64,000 bases of DNA from Dyella sp. SG609 (GCF_012275375.1 NZ_JAAZQJ010000013.1:92576-156575), one strand, 5' to 3'; shown: positions 36,545 to 45,853, numbered from the stretch's first letter. The notes: generated by a model not told the origin, from the letters alone. A program made the numbers and translations.

Positions 36545-37498
36545 TCAGTCCGCGAGCAGCTTTTCGCGCAGCGAGGGATGGATGTTCCTGCCGCACAGCA
36601 CGGTGGCGGCAAGGCGGCCGGCGTAGCGCGCCGGTTCGGCGAGGATGGCCGCCACGCCGGCGGCGCCGGCCGGTTCGACGACCAGATGCAGGTGGCGATG
36701 GAGCAGGCGCATCGCACTCATCAGCTGCGCTTCGTCCACGGCCACGATGCGGTCGCAGCAGCGCCGCAGCTGCGGCAGGCGCGAGGCGATCGGCACGCGT
36801 ACCGCGATGCCGTCGGCGATGGTGTCGGCGCGTGCGGTTTCGATCGCGCGCTCCGCTTCCAGCGACAGTTTCATCGATGGCGCACCGGCGGCGACCACCG
36901 CCACGATCTCGGCGGACGGCAAGCGCGCGCGCAGCACCGAGCCGATGCCTTCGAGCAGCGCGCCATTGCCCAGCGGCACCAGCACCACCTCCGGCGCGGC
37001 GTCGGCGAGCAACTCCGTGGCGATGGTGCCGGCGCCCTGTGCGATCGCCGGTTCCGCGCCGTCTTCGACAAAGCGCAAGCCTTGCTCTTGCGCGTAGTGG
37101 CGCGCCGCCGCTTTCGCGGCATCGAAGTCCGCACCGGCTAGTCGCACATCCGCACCCAGTGCACGCATCGCATCGAGCTTCGCAGGATTGGCGGTTGCCG
37201 CGGCGAACACCGTGCAGGCGTGGCCTCGCCGTGTCGCCGCGCGCGCCAGCCCTTGCCCGAAGTTGCCGGCCGAGGCGGACACGATGGCTTCGCCGGGATG
37301 CAGGGCGGTAGCGGCGAACCATTCGGTGCCGCGCCCCTTGAACGAGCCGATCGGATTGCCGGTTTCGTCCTTGGCGATCAGGCGGCAACCCAGCGCGGCG
37401 TCGAGTGCGGGGCTGCGGCGTACTGGCGTGCGCAGGAATACGGGATCGATCGATGACGGGGCGGCGACGATGCCGTCCAGATCCAGCGTGGTGTTCAT
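36545..37498 (-). CDS. PLP-dependent threonine/serine dehydratase-like enzyme
   Basis: The 317-residue fold-type II PLP enzyme has its Schiff-base lysine at Lys54 in GNPIGSFKGRGTEW. The phosphate/substrate motif is SASAGNFGQGLA, with a glycine loop (VPLGNGALLEGIG) and VVEPAGAAGVAA. The family deaminates Thr/Ser to a keto acid or racemises Ser. It has no ACT regulatory domain, so it is a catabolic-length form. It diverges from an Lrp-type regulator with a 119-bp gap, which probably controls it. Confidence 0.87.
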   Translation of the reverse strand: MNTTLDLDGIVAAPSSIDPVFLRTPVRRSPALDAALGCRLIAKDETGNPIGSFKGRGTEWFAATALHPGEAIVSASAGNFGQGLARAATRRGHACTVFAAATANPAKLDAMRALGADVRLAGADFDAAKAAARHYAQEQGLRFVEDGAEPAIAQGAGTIATELLADAAPEVVLVPLGNGALLEGIGSVLRARLPSAEIVAVVAAGAPSMKLSLEAERAIETARADTIADGIAVRVPIASRLPQLRRCCDRIVAVDEAQLMSAMRLLHRHLHLVVEPAGAAGVAAILAEPARYAGRLAATVLCGRNIHPSLREKLLAD

Positions 37499-37617
37499 GC
37501 GGTGCGCTCGCTACGGTGGCGAAGGCCGACCATGCTAGGGTGGCGCCGCGCGGCGGGGCCGCGTCCGCCCCAGAACCGGCGGGTTTTCTCCCCGATCTTC
37601 CGAGAGACCACGCGGCC

Positions 37618-38088
37618 ATGCCCACCGCCCTGGATAAATTCGACCGCCGCATCCTGTCCATCCTGCAGCTCGATGCGCGGCGCTCCGCCGAACTGATCGG
37701 CGCGGAGATCGGCCTGTCCGCCTCCGCCGTGCAGCGGCGCATCGCGCGGCTGCGCGAAGAAGGCGTGATCCTGGCCGAGGTGGCCATCGTCGATCCGAAA
37801 CGCGCGGGGCGTCCGCTCACCCTGATCGTGGACGTGGAAGTGGAGCGCGAACGCCCCGAACTGCTGGCCAGCCTGAAGCAATGGATCGCGGCCGAACCGG
37901 CGGTGCAGGAAGCCTGGTACGTCACCGGCGAAGGCGACTACGTGCTGGTGGTCAGCGCGCGCGACGTGGAGGACTACGACGCGCTGATGCAGAAGCTGGT
38001 GGCGGACAACGCCAACGTGCGGCGCTTCCAGACGCGCGTGGCGCTGGGAACGCTCAAGCGCGGCGTGCTGGTGCCGATCGAGGAATAA
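37618..38088 (+). CDS. Lrp/AsnC-family regulator
   Basis: The 156-residue protein has an N-terminal HTH (DKFDRRILSILQLDARRSAE, IGLSASAVQRRIARLREEGV) and a C-terminal RAM/ACT-like domain (AWYVTGEGDYVLVVSARDVE). The ATG at 37618 fits the family length. It is divergent from the PLP dehydratase and probably senses an amino acid that enzyme uses. It ends 3 nt from the convergent YoaK-type gene. Confidence 0.9.
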   Translation: MPTALDKFDRRILSILQLDARRSAELIGAEIGLSASAVQRRIARLREEGVILAEVAIVDPKRAGRPLTLIVDVEVERERPELLASLKQWIAAEPAVQEAWYVTGEGDYVLVVSARDVEDYDALMQKLVADNANVRRFQTRVALGTLKRGVLVPIEE

Positions 38089-38091
38089 GGC

Positions 38092-38774
38092 CTAGGCGTC
38101 GCCGGCCGTATCGCCATGGCACAGCGCCGCCAGCACCAGCACCGGCGGCAGCGCGAAACACCACATGCCGGCATAGCGATACAGCAGCGCTGCCGCCGCG
38201 CAGCCCGCCGCAAAGGTAAGCACCGCACCGCCCATGCTCGCCATGCGCGTGCGCGCGGCGGCGCGCTGCTCCTGCGGCAAGCCGTGCAGCAGGTCGGCCA
38301 CGTCCAGCATCAGCTGCGTGGTGGTGCCGGTCATCATGGTGGTGGGCGGCGCCTTGCCCAGGTGCACGCGCTGCACCGCGTTCTGCACCGCCATGCCGGC
38401 CACCAGCACCAGGCCGGCGAACATCGCCGCCGGCGCATCGCCCTGCTCGAAACGCCCGTGCCAGATCGCCACGCCGCCACGCCGCCACCCAGCACCAGCA
38501 GCACCAGCTGGATCGCCAGCAAGGTGCGGAACACCGGCCGGCCCGCAGCCACCAGCCGATAGCGCAGCAGCCGCGCGAGAATCACCGCCACGCAGAACGT
38601 CGGCAGCGCCAGCAGCTTGGTGACGATGCCCGTCGCGCCCATCACCAGCGCCGCACCGATGGTGACGAAGTTGCCGGTGACGTGCGCGGTGAACAGGCCA
38701 TGCATGGCCAGGAAGCCGGCGGTGTCGGTATAGCCGGCGGCGAAGCTCAGCAAGGTGGGGACGGTAAGTTTCAT
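38092..38774 (-). pseudogene. YoaK/DUF1275 membrane protein, disrupted by an 8-bp tandem duplication
   Basis: The N-terminal half (MKLTVPTLLSFAAGYTDTAG, FTAHVTGNFVTIGAALV) and the C-terminal half (FAGLVLVAGMAVQNAVQRVH, PPTTMMTGTTTQLMLDVADL) are both good DUF1275 sequence but lie in different frames. At the junction ACGCCGCC is present twice in tandem (38471-38478 and 38479-38486, plus strand). The span is 683 nt; deleting one copy gives 675 nt, an intact 224-residue protein of the normal family length. The family is a multi-pass inner-membrane protein of unknown function. Loss of function, or slipped-strand switching at the repeat, are both possible. Confidence 0.88.
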
Positions 38775-38793
38775 GGGATTCCCGGATATTGGC

Positions 38794-40173
38794 CTACCAG
38801 GTGAACTTGAGCTCGGCGCCAAGATAATCGCTGTCCCGGCCGCCCGCGCGGCGAAGCGCATCGCTGACCTCGAAGCGCACCAGCTCCAGCGCCGTCGCCA
38901 CGTGCCGGTTGACGGCGTAATCGGCGCGCAGCTGGCCGTAAGTGCCCGTGCGCCGGCCGCCACGGCCGGCGGTATTCGGCACCGCCACGTTCGGCTGCGT
39001 GTACACCGCATCGCCGGTGGTCTGGCGCCATTGCAGGCCGATAGCGGCGGTGAGCGCCAGGCCGGTCATGGGCTTTACGGTGAGCGACGGTTTCAGGTGG
39101 ATGAAGTTGGCATAGCCGGTATACCCGGCCAAGGTGACGTAATAGCCATTGGGGAACAGCGGATTGAAGGTGCCTAGCGTGCCGTCGCCGCGACGCCGGT
39201 CGCCGGAGGCGGCATCCAGCTGCAGGCCGAAGCGCGGCATCCACGGCAGCGCGGTGAAGGTATAGCCGCCGCGCGTGCCGACGGCCCAGGCGCGGATATC
39301 TTTGCCGCCCACCGAACCGCGCTGCGCCATCGCTTCCAGATCCCAGTCCAGGCCGTTGGCATTGCCGGCGTAGCGCGTGTCGAACACCTGGCGCGATTCG
39401 CGCCCGGCCGCATCGATAAAGCGCGCGTTGTCGCGCCGGTACAGCGCCGCATACGCGGACAGCTCGTGCTTGCCGTCGATCAGCCGCTCCACGCGCAGCA
39501 GGTGAAAGCGCACGTGCCGGTTGGATGTATCGTCGAAATGGCGGTCGTCCTTGTACTGCACCGGCTGGCTGAGCAGGCCGATCAAGCGCCAGCGCCCCGT
39601 TTCCCAATCCGCCCACACCGCATCGAAGGCCTGCCGTACGTTCGGTCCGTCGCGCAGCGAGACGAAGCGCTGCAGGTCGAAGGCGAACTCCTGCCGGCCG
39701 GCGCGCGCCTTGAACGTGCCCGTGCCGAAGGCATGCACGTAGGCGACAAAGGCCAGGCGCAGATCGAGCGGGTTGCGGTCGGTGGGCGTGGGGTTGCGCT
39801 TGCCGTAGGCGCGCGCGTCTTCCAGTTGCACGAAGGCCTGCCATTGGCTGCCGAGGCGCAGGTCGGCATGGACCTGCGCACGCTGGATCACATAGCCGTC
39901 GGCCCGCGCACCGCCGGCACCGAAACCGGCCGCGTCATTGCGCTCGAAACGCTCGCGCAGGTTGGCGCCCAGCGAGAGATAGCTGGCCGGGCCGCCGCGA
40001 TCCAGCGCGATGTACTTCAGCGCATCGCCCGGCTCGGTACGCAGCGCCGGATCGGCCAGCGGCGACCAGTCCTCCTGCCAGCGGTTGGAGGCGAAGGCCG
40101 GCCGCGCGGCCTCCTGCGCGGCGGCCGCGCCGGCGCCTGCGAGCAGCGCAATCGCCAGCAGCCGCCGCGGCAT
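38794..40173 (-). CDS. Alginate-export-like outer-membrane channel
   Basis: The 459-residue protein has a signal peptide (MPRRLLAIALLAGAGAAAAQ) and a beta-barrel of the Alginate_exp family: GANLRERFERNDAAGFG, YVIQRAQVHADLRLGSQWQA and GRQEFAFDLQRFVSLRDGPN. It ends in the outer-membrane signature YLGAELKFTW. It is last in the run from the isochorismatase-like gene and follows the VOC gene after 2 nt. Members pass small organic solutes or oligosaccharides; alginate itself is unlikely here because no alginate genes are present. Confidence 0.85.
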   Translation of the reverse strand: MPRRLLAIALLAGAGAAAAQEAARPAFASNRWQEDWSPLADPALRTEPGDALKYIALDRGGPASYLSLGANLRERFERNDAAGFGAGGARADGYVIQRAQVHADLRLGSQWQAFVQLEDARAYGKRNPTPTDRNPLDLRLAFVAYVHAFGTGTFKARAGRQEFAFDLQRFVSLRDGPNVRQAFDAVWADWETGRWRLIGLLSQPVQYKDDRHFDDTSNRHVRFHLLRVERLIDGKHELSAYAALYRRDNARFIDAAGRESRQVFDTRYAGNANGLDWDLEAMAQRGSVGGKDIRAWAVGTRGGYTFTALPWMPRFGLQLDAASGDRRRGDGTLGTFNPLFPNGYYVTLAGYTGYANFIHLKPSLTVKPMTGLALTAAIGLQWRQTTGDAVYTQPNVAVPNTAGRGGRRTGTYGQLRADYAVNRHVATALELVRFEVSDALRRAGGRDSDYLGAELKFTW

Positions 40174-40175
40174 GC

Positions 40176-41075
40176 TCAACCGCCCTTGGCCGCAGCGTGG
40201 ATCTCGGCGATATAGCCGCCGGGGAACGACACCATCGCGATGCGGCGCCCATCGGCTTCGTACGGCTCGACCAGCACCTTGGCGCCGCTCGCCGTGGCCT
40301 TGGCCAGCGTCGCGGCAAGATCGGCCACTTCGTAGCCGCTCATCTCGCGGCCATAAGGCCAGGGCAGCAGACCATCGGTGACCTGCACGGACATCTTGCC
40401 GAAGTCCGATTCGATGCGGATGCGGCGGAAACGATCGCTGGCGCGGCCGATCTCCACGCCCGGCGCCTGCTTGTCGTCGGACACCACCTTGCCGTGCGAG
40501 AACGCCAGGAAGGCGTGGACGAAAGCATCGGCGCGATCCGGCGACACGTACACGCGATTCTCCGGCACGGTGCCGAACGCTTTGTAGTTCGGCGCGGTGG
40601 TGTGCCAGTACAGCTGCATGTTCACGCCGCCGGGCCACTGGATCACGGCGTCGCGGCCGATCGGATCGGGAAACGGCGCCACCAGCACGTCGGCGCCGGC
40701 GGCGCGCGCGGCGCGGATCGCCACGTCCATGTCCTTCACCAGATAACCCGTGCGCTCGGCGCCGAACGGATACGGGATCGGCGTGCGGAAGCCGAACAGC
40801 GACACCGTGCCGGCCGGCGTCTGCAGCAGCTGCGAGCTGGTCTGGCTGGGCGTGGGCGTCACCTGCACCACTACCTGCTTGGTGCTCTGCCCGCCGAAGG
40901 TGGCGGTGAAGCTCTGCACGAAGCGGTCGACGTCGGCCGGATCGACATAGACATGAGTGGTGTCGTACTGCGGGGCTACCGCCACGTGCGGCAACGCGGA
41001 TTCGCGCGCCCCCGCCGACGCGACCAGAAGGCTCAGTGACAGGGCGAAGATAGATAGGACAGAAGCCTTGCGCAT
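40176..41075 (-). CDS. Secreted VOC (glyoxalase-fold) protein
   Basis: The 299-residue protein has a signal peptide (MRKASVLSIFALSLSLLVAS AG region) and two VOC-like halves: THVYVDPADVDRFVQSFTAT with VIQWPGGVNMQLYW, and NRVYVSPDRADAFVHAFLAF with IAMVSFPGGYIAEIH. Export of a glyoxalase-fold protein is unusual, since most act in the cytoplasm. The ligand is unknown. Confidence 0.8.
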   Translation of the reverse strand: MRKASVLSIFALSLSLLVASAGARESALPHVAVAPQYDTTHVYVDPADVDRFVQSFTATFGGQSTKQVVVQVTPTPSQTSSQLLQTPAGTVSLFGFRTPIPYPFGAERTGYLVKDMDVAIRAARAAGADVLVAPFPDPIGRDAVIQWPGGVNMQLYWHTTAPNYKAFGTVPENRVYVSPDRADAFVHAFLAFSHGKVVSDDKQAPGVEIGRASDRFRRIRIESDFGKMSVQVTDGLLPWPYGREMSGYEVADLAATLAKATASGAKVLVEPYEADGRRIAMVSFPGGYIAEIHAAAKGG

Positions 41076-41124
41076 GGGAAAAACTCCTTGGATCTTGATG
41101 ATGCAACGGGTCTTGATGATGCGA

Positions 41125-41532
41125 TCAACGTGCGGCGCGGCGTCCGCGCCAGTCGTGCCAGGCCACCAGCAGGAAGCCGCCGGCGAGACCTAAGTGTTCG
41201 AAGAACGTATTGGCCGCCGGCAGGCGCTGCGCGAGCGGCAGTTCCCAGAAACGTACGGCGAGAAAAGTGGCGCCCAGGGTGAACACCGCCAGCGCCAGTG
41301 CACCGGCCCAGCGCAGCACGCCGCTGAGAATGGCCAGCGAGGCGCCCAGTTCCAGTGCGATCACCAGCACCGCGAATACGGCCGGCGGCGCCAGGCCGAA
41401 GTGCGCCATCTCGGCGATGGCGCCGGGGAAATCCAGCGCCTTGTCGATGCCGCCTTGCAGATAGGCGGCGCACAGCAGCAACAGCGCGATCCAGTGCGCC
41501 GCTTTCCAGGCGGTCGAGGGCGCCGCGTTCAT
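41125..41532 (-). CDS. DoxX-family membrane protein
   Basis: The 135-residue protein has four predicted membrane helices (IALLLLCAAYLQGGIDKALD, AVFAVLVIALELGASLAILS, AGALALAVFTLGATFLAV, LGLAGGFLLVAWHDW) and the DoxX pattern. The ATG overlaps the amidohydrolase stop (ATGA), so they are coupled. DoxX-like proteins are redox-linked inner-membrane proteins of uncertain role. Confidence 0.82.
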   Translation of the reverse strand: MNAAPSTAWKAAHWIALLLLCAAYLQGGIDKALDFPGAIAEMAHFGLAPPAVFAVLVIALELGASLAILSGVLRWAGALALAVFTLGATFLAVRFWELPLAQRLPAANTFFEHLGLAGGFLLVAWHDWRGRRAAR

Positions 41533-43406
41533 AGCGCCCAGCACGCGCAGCCCAGCGCGCCCCAGAAGGATTTCAGGTCGGCGATCGGCAGGCGGCTGGA
41601 CCAGGCGGTGGCGTGGTCGTGGCCGTGGATGCCGCAGGCATGCGAGCAAGCGCAGGCCACGGGCGCCGCTGCGCGCGCCGGCTGCTTCGCCGCCCATGCA
41701 CCGTAGCCACCGTAGCGGTTCACCGGCGACCAATCCGGCATCGCCGCCGGAATCGGCGCTTCGTCCAGATCGGCGAAGCGGCCCGCGCCGTACACGATCT
41801 TGCCGCCCACCATGGTCAGTTCCGAGGTGATGTCGGCGATCTCGCTTTCCGCGCAGGCGAAGAAATCGCGGTCCGGCACGATCAGGTCGGCCAGCTGCCC
41901 GGCGGCGATATGCCCCTTCTTGCCTTCCTCGTTGGAGAACCAGGTGACGTATTCGGTCCACATGCGCAGCGCCGTCTCGCGGTCCAGGCAGTTGCGCTGC
42001 GGATACAGGCGCAGGCCGCCGACGGTGCGGCCGGTGATCAGCCAGGCCAGCGACACCCACGGGTTGTACGACGCCACGCGGGTGGCATCGGTGCCGGCGG
42101 AAACCCGCGCGCCTTTCTCCAGCATGCGCGCCACCGGTGGCGTGGCCTCGGCCGCGCCGGGGCCGTAGCGCTCGACGAAGTATTCCCCCTGGTAAGCCAT
42201 GCGGTGCTGCACGGCGATACCGCCGCCCAGCGCCGCGATGCGGTCGATCGACTGGTCGGAAATGGTTTCGGCGTGATCGAAGAACCAGTTCAGGCCTTGC
42301 AGCGGAATGTCCTGGTTCACCCGCTCGAACACGTCCAGCGCGCGGCTGATGGTCTCGTCGTAGGTGGCGTGCATGCGCCACGGCCAGCGGTTCTCGGCCA
42401 GGATGCGCACCACGCCTTCCAGGTCGCCTTCCATTTCCGGCGGCAGGTCCGGGCGCGGCTGGCGGAAGTCCTCGAAATCCGCGGCGGAGAACACCAGCAT
42501 TTCGCCGGCGCCGTTGTGGCGGAAGTAATCGTCGCCCTGCTTGTACTTGGAGGTCTTCGTCCAGTTCAGGAAATCTTCTTTCTCCGCCTTGGGCTTCTGC
42601 GTGAACAGGTTGTAGGCCAGGCGGATGGTGAGCTGGCCGTCGTCCGCCAGCTGCTGGATCACCGCGTAGTCGTCGGGATAGTTCTGCGCACCGCCGCCGG
42701 CATCGATGGCGCCGGTGACGCCCAGGCGGTTCAGCTCGCGCATGAAATGGCGGGTGGAATTGAGCTGGTAGTCGAACGGCAGCCTGGGACCCTTGCCGAG
42801 CGTGGCATAGAGAATCGCGGCATTGGGCTTGGCCAGCAGCAGGCCGGTGGGGTTGCCGTCGCGGTCGCGCACGATCTGGCCGCCTGGCGGCTCCGGCGTG
42901 TCGCGGGTGTAGCCCACGGCGCGCAGCGCGGCGGCGTTGAGCAGGGCGCGGTCGTACAGATGCAGCAGAAACACCGGTGTGTCGGGCGCCACCGCGTTGA
43001 GTTCGTCGATGGTGGGCAGGCGCTTCTCGGCGAACTGGTGTTCGGTGAAGCCGCCGACCACACGCACCCACTGCGGCGGCGGCGTGATGGCGACTTGGGC
43101 TTTCAGCATCGCCATCGCATCGGCCAGCGAACGCACGCCGTCCCAGCGCAGCTCCAGGTTGTAGTTCAGGCCGCCGCGGATGATGTGCAGATGGTTGTCG
43201 ATCAGCCCGGGCAGCACACGGCGGCCATGCAGGTCGATCACGCGGGTGGCGGGGCCGGCCAGCGCCATCACCTCGGCGTCGCCGCCGACCGCGACGAAGC
43301 GGCCGTCGGCGATCGCCACCGCGCTGGCGGTGGGGCGCGCGCGGTCCAGCGTGGTGATCAGGCCGTGGTGCAGGATCAGGTCGGGAGGGCTGGCCGGCGC
43401 GTTCAT
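41529..43406 (-). CDS. YtcJ-type amidohydrolase with Cys/His-rich tail
   Basis: The 625-residue protein has the metal-dependent hydrolase fold: GRRVLPGLIDNHLHIIRGG (HxH pair), VTGAIDAGGG, WRMHATYDE, FDHAETIS and SAGTDATRVASYNP (catalytic Asp). YtcJ-like members hydrolyse amide or imide bonds in small molecules. The last 45 residues add a tail rich in Cys and His (CACSHACGIHGHDHA, then GCACW), not part of the catalytic domain and possibly metal-binding. It starts by ATGA overlap with xapX and ends by ATGA overlap with doxX. The substrate is unknown. Confidence 0.85.
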   Translation of the reverse strand: MNAPASPPDLILHHGLITTLDRARPTASAVAIADGRFVAVGGDAEVMALAGPATRVIDLHGRRVLPGLIDNHLHIIRGGLNYNLELRWDGVRSLADAMAMLKAQVAITPPPQWVRVVGGFTEHQFAEKRLPTIDELNAVAPDTPVFLLHLYDRALLNAAALRAVGYTRDTPEPPGGQIVRDRDGNPTGLLLAKPNAAILYATLGKGPRLPFDYQLNSTRHFMRELNRLGVTGAIDAGGGAQNYPDDYAVIQQLADDGQLTIRLAYNLFTQKPKAEKEDFLNWTKTSKYKQGDDYFRHNGAGEMLVFSAADFEDFRQPRPDLPPEMEGDLEGVVRILAENRWPWRMHATYDETISRALDVFERVNQDIPLQGLNWFFDHAETISDQSIDRIAALGGGIAVQHRMAYQGEYFVERYGPGAAEATPPVARMLEKGARVSAGTDATRVASYNPWVSLAWLITGRTVGGLRLYPQRNCLDRETALRMWTEYVTWFSNEEGKKGHIAAGQLADLIVPDRDFFACAESEIADITSELTMVGGKIVYGAGRFADLDEAPIPAAMPDWSPVNRYGGYGAWAAKQPARAAAPVACACSHACGIHGHDHATAWSSRLPIADLKSFWGALGCACWAL

Positions 43407-43681
43407 GCTTTGCGCTCCGCGGCGGTGGTATCGCGCCTGGTATGCGGGCCCTGCGGCAGCTGGCCGAACACGTGCGGACTCACCTGGCCGCGCAGCCAGG
43501 TGGTCTGCGCGCTGTCGCGATGCAGGAGCTGCTTGACCAGGGGCGGAATCTGCTCGCCCACCAGGATGCCGAGCAGGCCGACCAGGGCGATCACCGGCGG
43601 CGCCGGCGAGCGCACCTTGAGCAGGGCGTAGACGATGCCCACCAGCAGGCCGGCGGCGAGGGAAAGGATGTAGGGCTTCAT
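43403..43681 (-). CDS. XapX-domain membrane protein
   Basis: The 92-residue protein starts MKPYILSLAAGLLVGIVYAL, with KVRSPAPPVIALVGLLGILV and GEQIPP, the XapX (DUF1427) signature with two membrane helices. A hydrophilic tail follows. It overlaps the amidohydrolase start by 4 nt. The role is unknown; XapX genes commonly sit beside isochorismatase-like hydrolases and amidohydrolases. Confidence 0.85.
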   Translation of the reverse strand: MKPYILSLAAGLLVGIVYALLKVRSPAPPVIALVGLLGILVGEQIPPLVKQLLHRDSAQTTWLRGQVSPHVFGQLPQGPHTRRDTTAAERKA

Positions 43682-43710
43682 CGGTGCTTCCTCGGTGTGA
43701 GGGTTTGTTG

Positions 43711-43746
43711 CCCCTCTCCCTCCGGGAGAGGGGTTAGGGCGAGGGT
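43711..43746. repeat. CCCTCTCCCTCC palindromic repeat
   Basis: CCCCTCTCCCTCCGGGAGAG continues GGGTTAGGGCGAGGG. It lies between the isochorismatase-like gene and xapX, so it may attenuate transcription into the xapX-doxX genes. The rest of the 217-bp gap shows nothing clear. Confidence 0.75.
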
Positions 43747-43898
43747 GCGGGCGGAGCGCGAGAGTGATGTGCACCGCTCCGGTCGTACCCTCATCCGGCT
43801 GCCGCCACCTTCCTCGCTCCTCAGAGCCGCGCACATCCATGTGCGCTCCCCGCGTGCCCCCGGAGGGGGAAGGGTTCCAACTTGAAGACTGAGTAGGC

Positions 43899-44552
43899 TC
43901 AGCCCTCGTGCGCGCCGAACATGGTCTTGGCGTAAGTCACGCCCAGGCCATACGCGCCGCCGTTGCTCCTGGCGATGCCGGTGGTGCTTTCGTAGGTCTC
44001 GCCGCGCGCCCAGTCGCGCTGCAGCTCCAGCAGGTATTGCAGCGAAGTCATCGGGCGGGCGCCGGCCTGCACCATGCGGTCCATCGCGCGGTCGTGCGCT
44101 TCGGCCGACACGTCGCCGCAGGCATCGGCGATCACGTACACCTCGAAGCCCTGGTCGAGCGCGGACAGCGCGGGGCCGACGATGCACACGGACGTCCACA
44201 GCCCGGCCAGCACGATGCGGCCCTTGCCGATCTCGTTGACCCGGGCAATCACCGCGGCGTCTTCCCAGGTGTTCATCGAGGTGCGGTCGAGCAGGGCCTG
44301 TCCCGGGAAGGGTTCGGTCACTTCGCTGAACATCGGGCCGGAAAAGCTCTTCTCCGCCACCGTGGTGAGGATGGTCGGCACCTTGAAGCTGGCCGCCGCC
44401 TTGGCCACCAGGCCGGCGTTGTTGCGCAGATTCACCGCATCGATGGAATGGGTGGCGAAGGACATCTGCGACTGGAAGTCGATCATGATCAAGGTGTGAT
44501 CCGCGGGCGTCAGCAGCAGCTTGCCGGGGGTGGGCGTGGCGGTGATGGACAT
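43899..44552 (-). CDS. Isochorismatase-like cysteine hydrolase (YcaC type)
   Basis: The 217-residue protein has the family triad: Asp in LIMIDFQSQMSF, Lys in VAEKSFSG and Cys in LAGLWTSVCIVGPALSALDQ, preceded by the usual cis-peptide region. YcaC-type members are cytosolic hydrolases with unknown physiological substrates. It heads the direction of the XapX-amidohydrolase-DoxX run. A 35-bp element about 130-165 bp upstream (44682-44716) is shared with the pirin/LysR promoter region. Confidence 0.87.
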   Translation of the reverse strand: MSITATPTPGKLLLTPADHTLIMIDFQSQMSFATHSIDAVNLRNNAGLVAKAAASFKVPTILTTVAEKSFSGPMFSEVTEPFPGQALLDRTSMNTWEDAAVIARVNEIGKGRIVLAGLWTSVCIVGPALSALDQGFEVYVIADACGDVSAEAHDRAMDRMVQAGARPMTSLQYLLELQRDWARGETYESTTGIARSNGGAYGLGVTYAKTMFGAHEG

Positions 44553-44681
44553 CGAAGGATTCCTTGCGGCGAAATGAAAAAATGTCGTTTCAGATGCGAA
44601 TAAATCGATGATCGGCGATCAGCGATTTATTCCGTGCATCAACAGTATCTGCGCTCTCTTTCGGCGCAAAAAGCGGAAAGC

Positions 44682-44716
44682 TTGCCGCCCTAGCATCGAT
44701 AAATTCGAATGCCGCG
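44682..44716. promoter_or_regulatory. Candidate LysR operator, copy 1
   Basis: This 35-bp stretch matches 51124-51158 at 30 of 35 positions; the conserved core is CATCGA-N-AA-N-TTCGAATGC. It lies in the gap upstream of the isochorismatase-like gene and beyond the end of the alpha/beta hydrolase gene. Since copy 2 overlaps the start of a lysR gene beside pirin, it is probably that regulator's binding site. The binding claim is inference. Confidence 0.5.
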
Positions 44717-44744
44717 CGGCAAGCCGTCCGCCGGCCACGCCGCA

Positions 44745-45719
44745 TCAGCTCTTGATAAAGGCCAGCAGGTCGCTGTTGAGCTGGTCCTGGTGCGTGACGG
44801 CCAGGCCGTGCGGCGCACCCGGGTAGACCTTGAGCGTGGCGTGCTTCACCAGCTTGGCGGTGAGCCGCGCGGAGCCGTCGATGGGCACGATCTGGTCGTC
44901 GTCGCCGTGGATGACCAGGGTAGGCACGTCGATCTTCTTCAGGTCCTCGGTGTAGTCGACTTCCGAGAACTCCTTGATGCAGTCGTACTGGCCCTTGATG
45001 CCGCCCATCATGCCCTGCAGCCAGAACGCTTCGCGCGCACCCTCGGAGACCTTCGCGCCGGCGCGGTTGTAGCCGAAGAACGGCAGGGTCAGGTCCTTGT
45101 AGAACTGCGAGCGGTCGTCGAACACGCCCTTGCGGATGCCGTCGAACACTTCCAGCGGCAGGCCATTGGGATGGCTGGCGGTCTTGAGCATGATCGGCGG
45201 CACCGCGCCGATCAGCACCATCCTGGCGATCCGCCTGGTGCCGTGGCGGCCGACGTAGTGGGCGATTTCGCCGCCGCCGGTGGAGTGGCCGACCAGCACG
45301 ACGTCGTGCAGATCGAGCTTCTCGATCAGCTCCGCCAGGTCGTCGGCGTAGCGGTCCATGTGGTTGCCGTCCCAGGTCTGCGCCGAGCGGCCATGGCTGC
45401 GGCGGTCGTGCGCGATCACGCGGTAGCCGTGCTGGCCCAGGAACAGCATCTGCCCGTCCCAGGCATCGGCGCTGAGCGGCCAGCCGTGCGAGAACAGCAC
45501 CGGCTGCCCGTTGCCCCAGTCCTTGTAGAAGATCTCGGTGCCGTCGCTGGTGACGAAGCGCGAGCCCGGCGTCTTGCCGGCGCGGGTGGCGGCAGCGCCC
45601 TTGGAGGCTTCCGCGGCCGCGGCAAGCGCGGGCATGGCCATCACGGCGGTGGAGGCGAGGGCGGCGTGGCCGAGCAAGGCGCGGCGGCCATGGCTGATGT
45701 CGGTCTTTGGCTGAGACAT
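44745..45719 (-). CDS. Tat-exported alpha/beta hydrolase (non-heme chloroperoxidase/esterase type)
   Basis: The 324-residue protein has a twin-arginine signal ([20 protein letters not shown]) with a typical Ala-rich cleavage region. The fold shows the oxyanion [10 protein letters not shown], the nucleophile Ser146 in LVGHSTGGG, the acid in HGDDDQIVP and His in APHGLAVTH. Closest in style are arylesterases/chloroperoxidases of the cofactor-free group. The ATG at 45719 has AAGGAAA upstream; the ORF is open further up without similarity. A 14-bp palindrome shared with the two-component gap lies 121-134 bp upstream. Confidence 0.86.
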   Translation of the reverse strand: MSQPKTDISHGRRALLGHAALASTAVMAMPALAAAAEASKGAAATRAGKTPGSRFVTSDGTEIFYKDWGNGQPVLFSHGWPLSADAWDGQMLFLGQHGYRVIAHDRRSHGRSAQTWDGNHMDRYADDLAELIEKLDLHDVVLVGHSTGGGEIAHYVGRHGTRRIARMVLIGAVPPIMLKTASHPNGLPLEVFDGIRKGVFDDRSQFYKDLTLPFFGYNRAGAKVSEGAREAFWLQGMMGGIKGQYDCIKEFSEVDYTEDLKKIDVPTLVIHGDDDQIVPIDGSARLTAKLVKHATLKVYPGAPHGLAVTHQDQLNSDLLAFIKS

Positions 45720-45839
45720 GTCGAGGTTTCCTTGGGCGTGACGGAGGGCCGGGCGCGCGGCATGGATGCCGCGGCGCCGGCTGCGTAATGTCGCGCGCCG
45801 CCGCGCCGCGGCACAGCCCGGTTTGGGCATGCCGCGGCT

Positions 45840-45853
45840 ACCCGATCGGGCAT
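45840..45853. promoter_or_regulatory. Candidate response-regulator site, copy 1
   Basis: ACCCGATCGGGCAT is the exact reverse complement of ATGCCCGATCGGGT at 46627-46640. The core CCCGATCGGG is palindromic. It lies upstream of the Tat-exported hydrolase gene and beyond the response-regulator stop. Confidence 0.45.

Noticed and set aside
38794..40173. Alginate biosynthesis locus
   Set aside because: Only the barrel resembles AlgE-type export proteins; no alg biosynthetic genes are nearby.
44709..44826. Possible small gene starting at the ATG in the 35-bp element
   Set aside because: Similarity to the lysR start ends at the element edge, the frame has no recognisable content, and it runs into the opposite-strand hydrolase gene. 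A regulatory site is the better reading.
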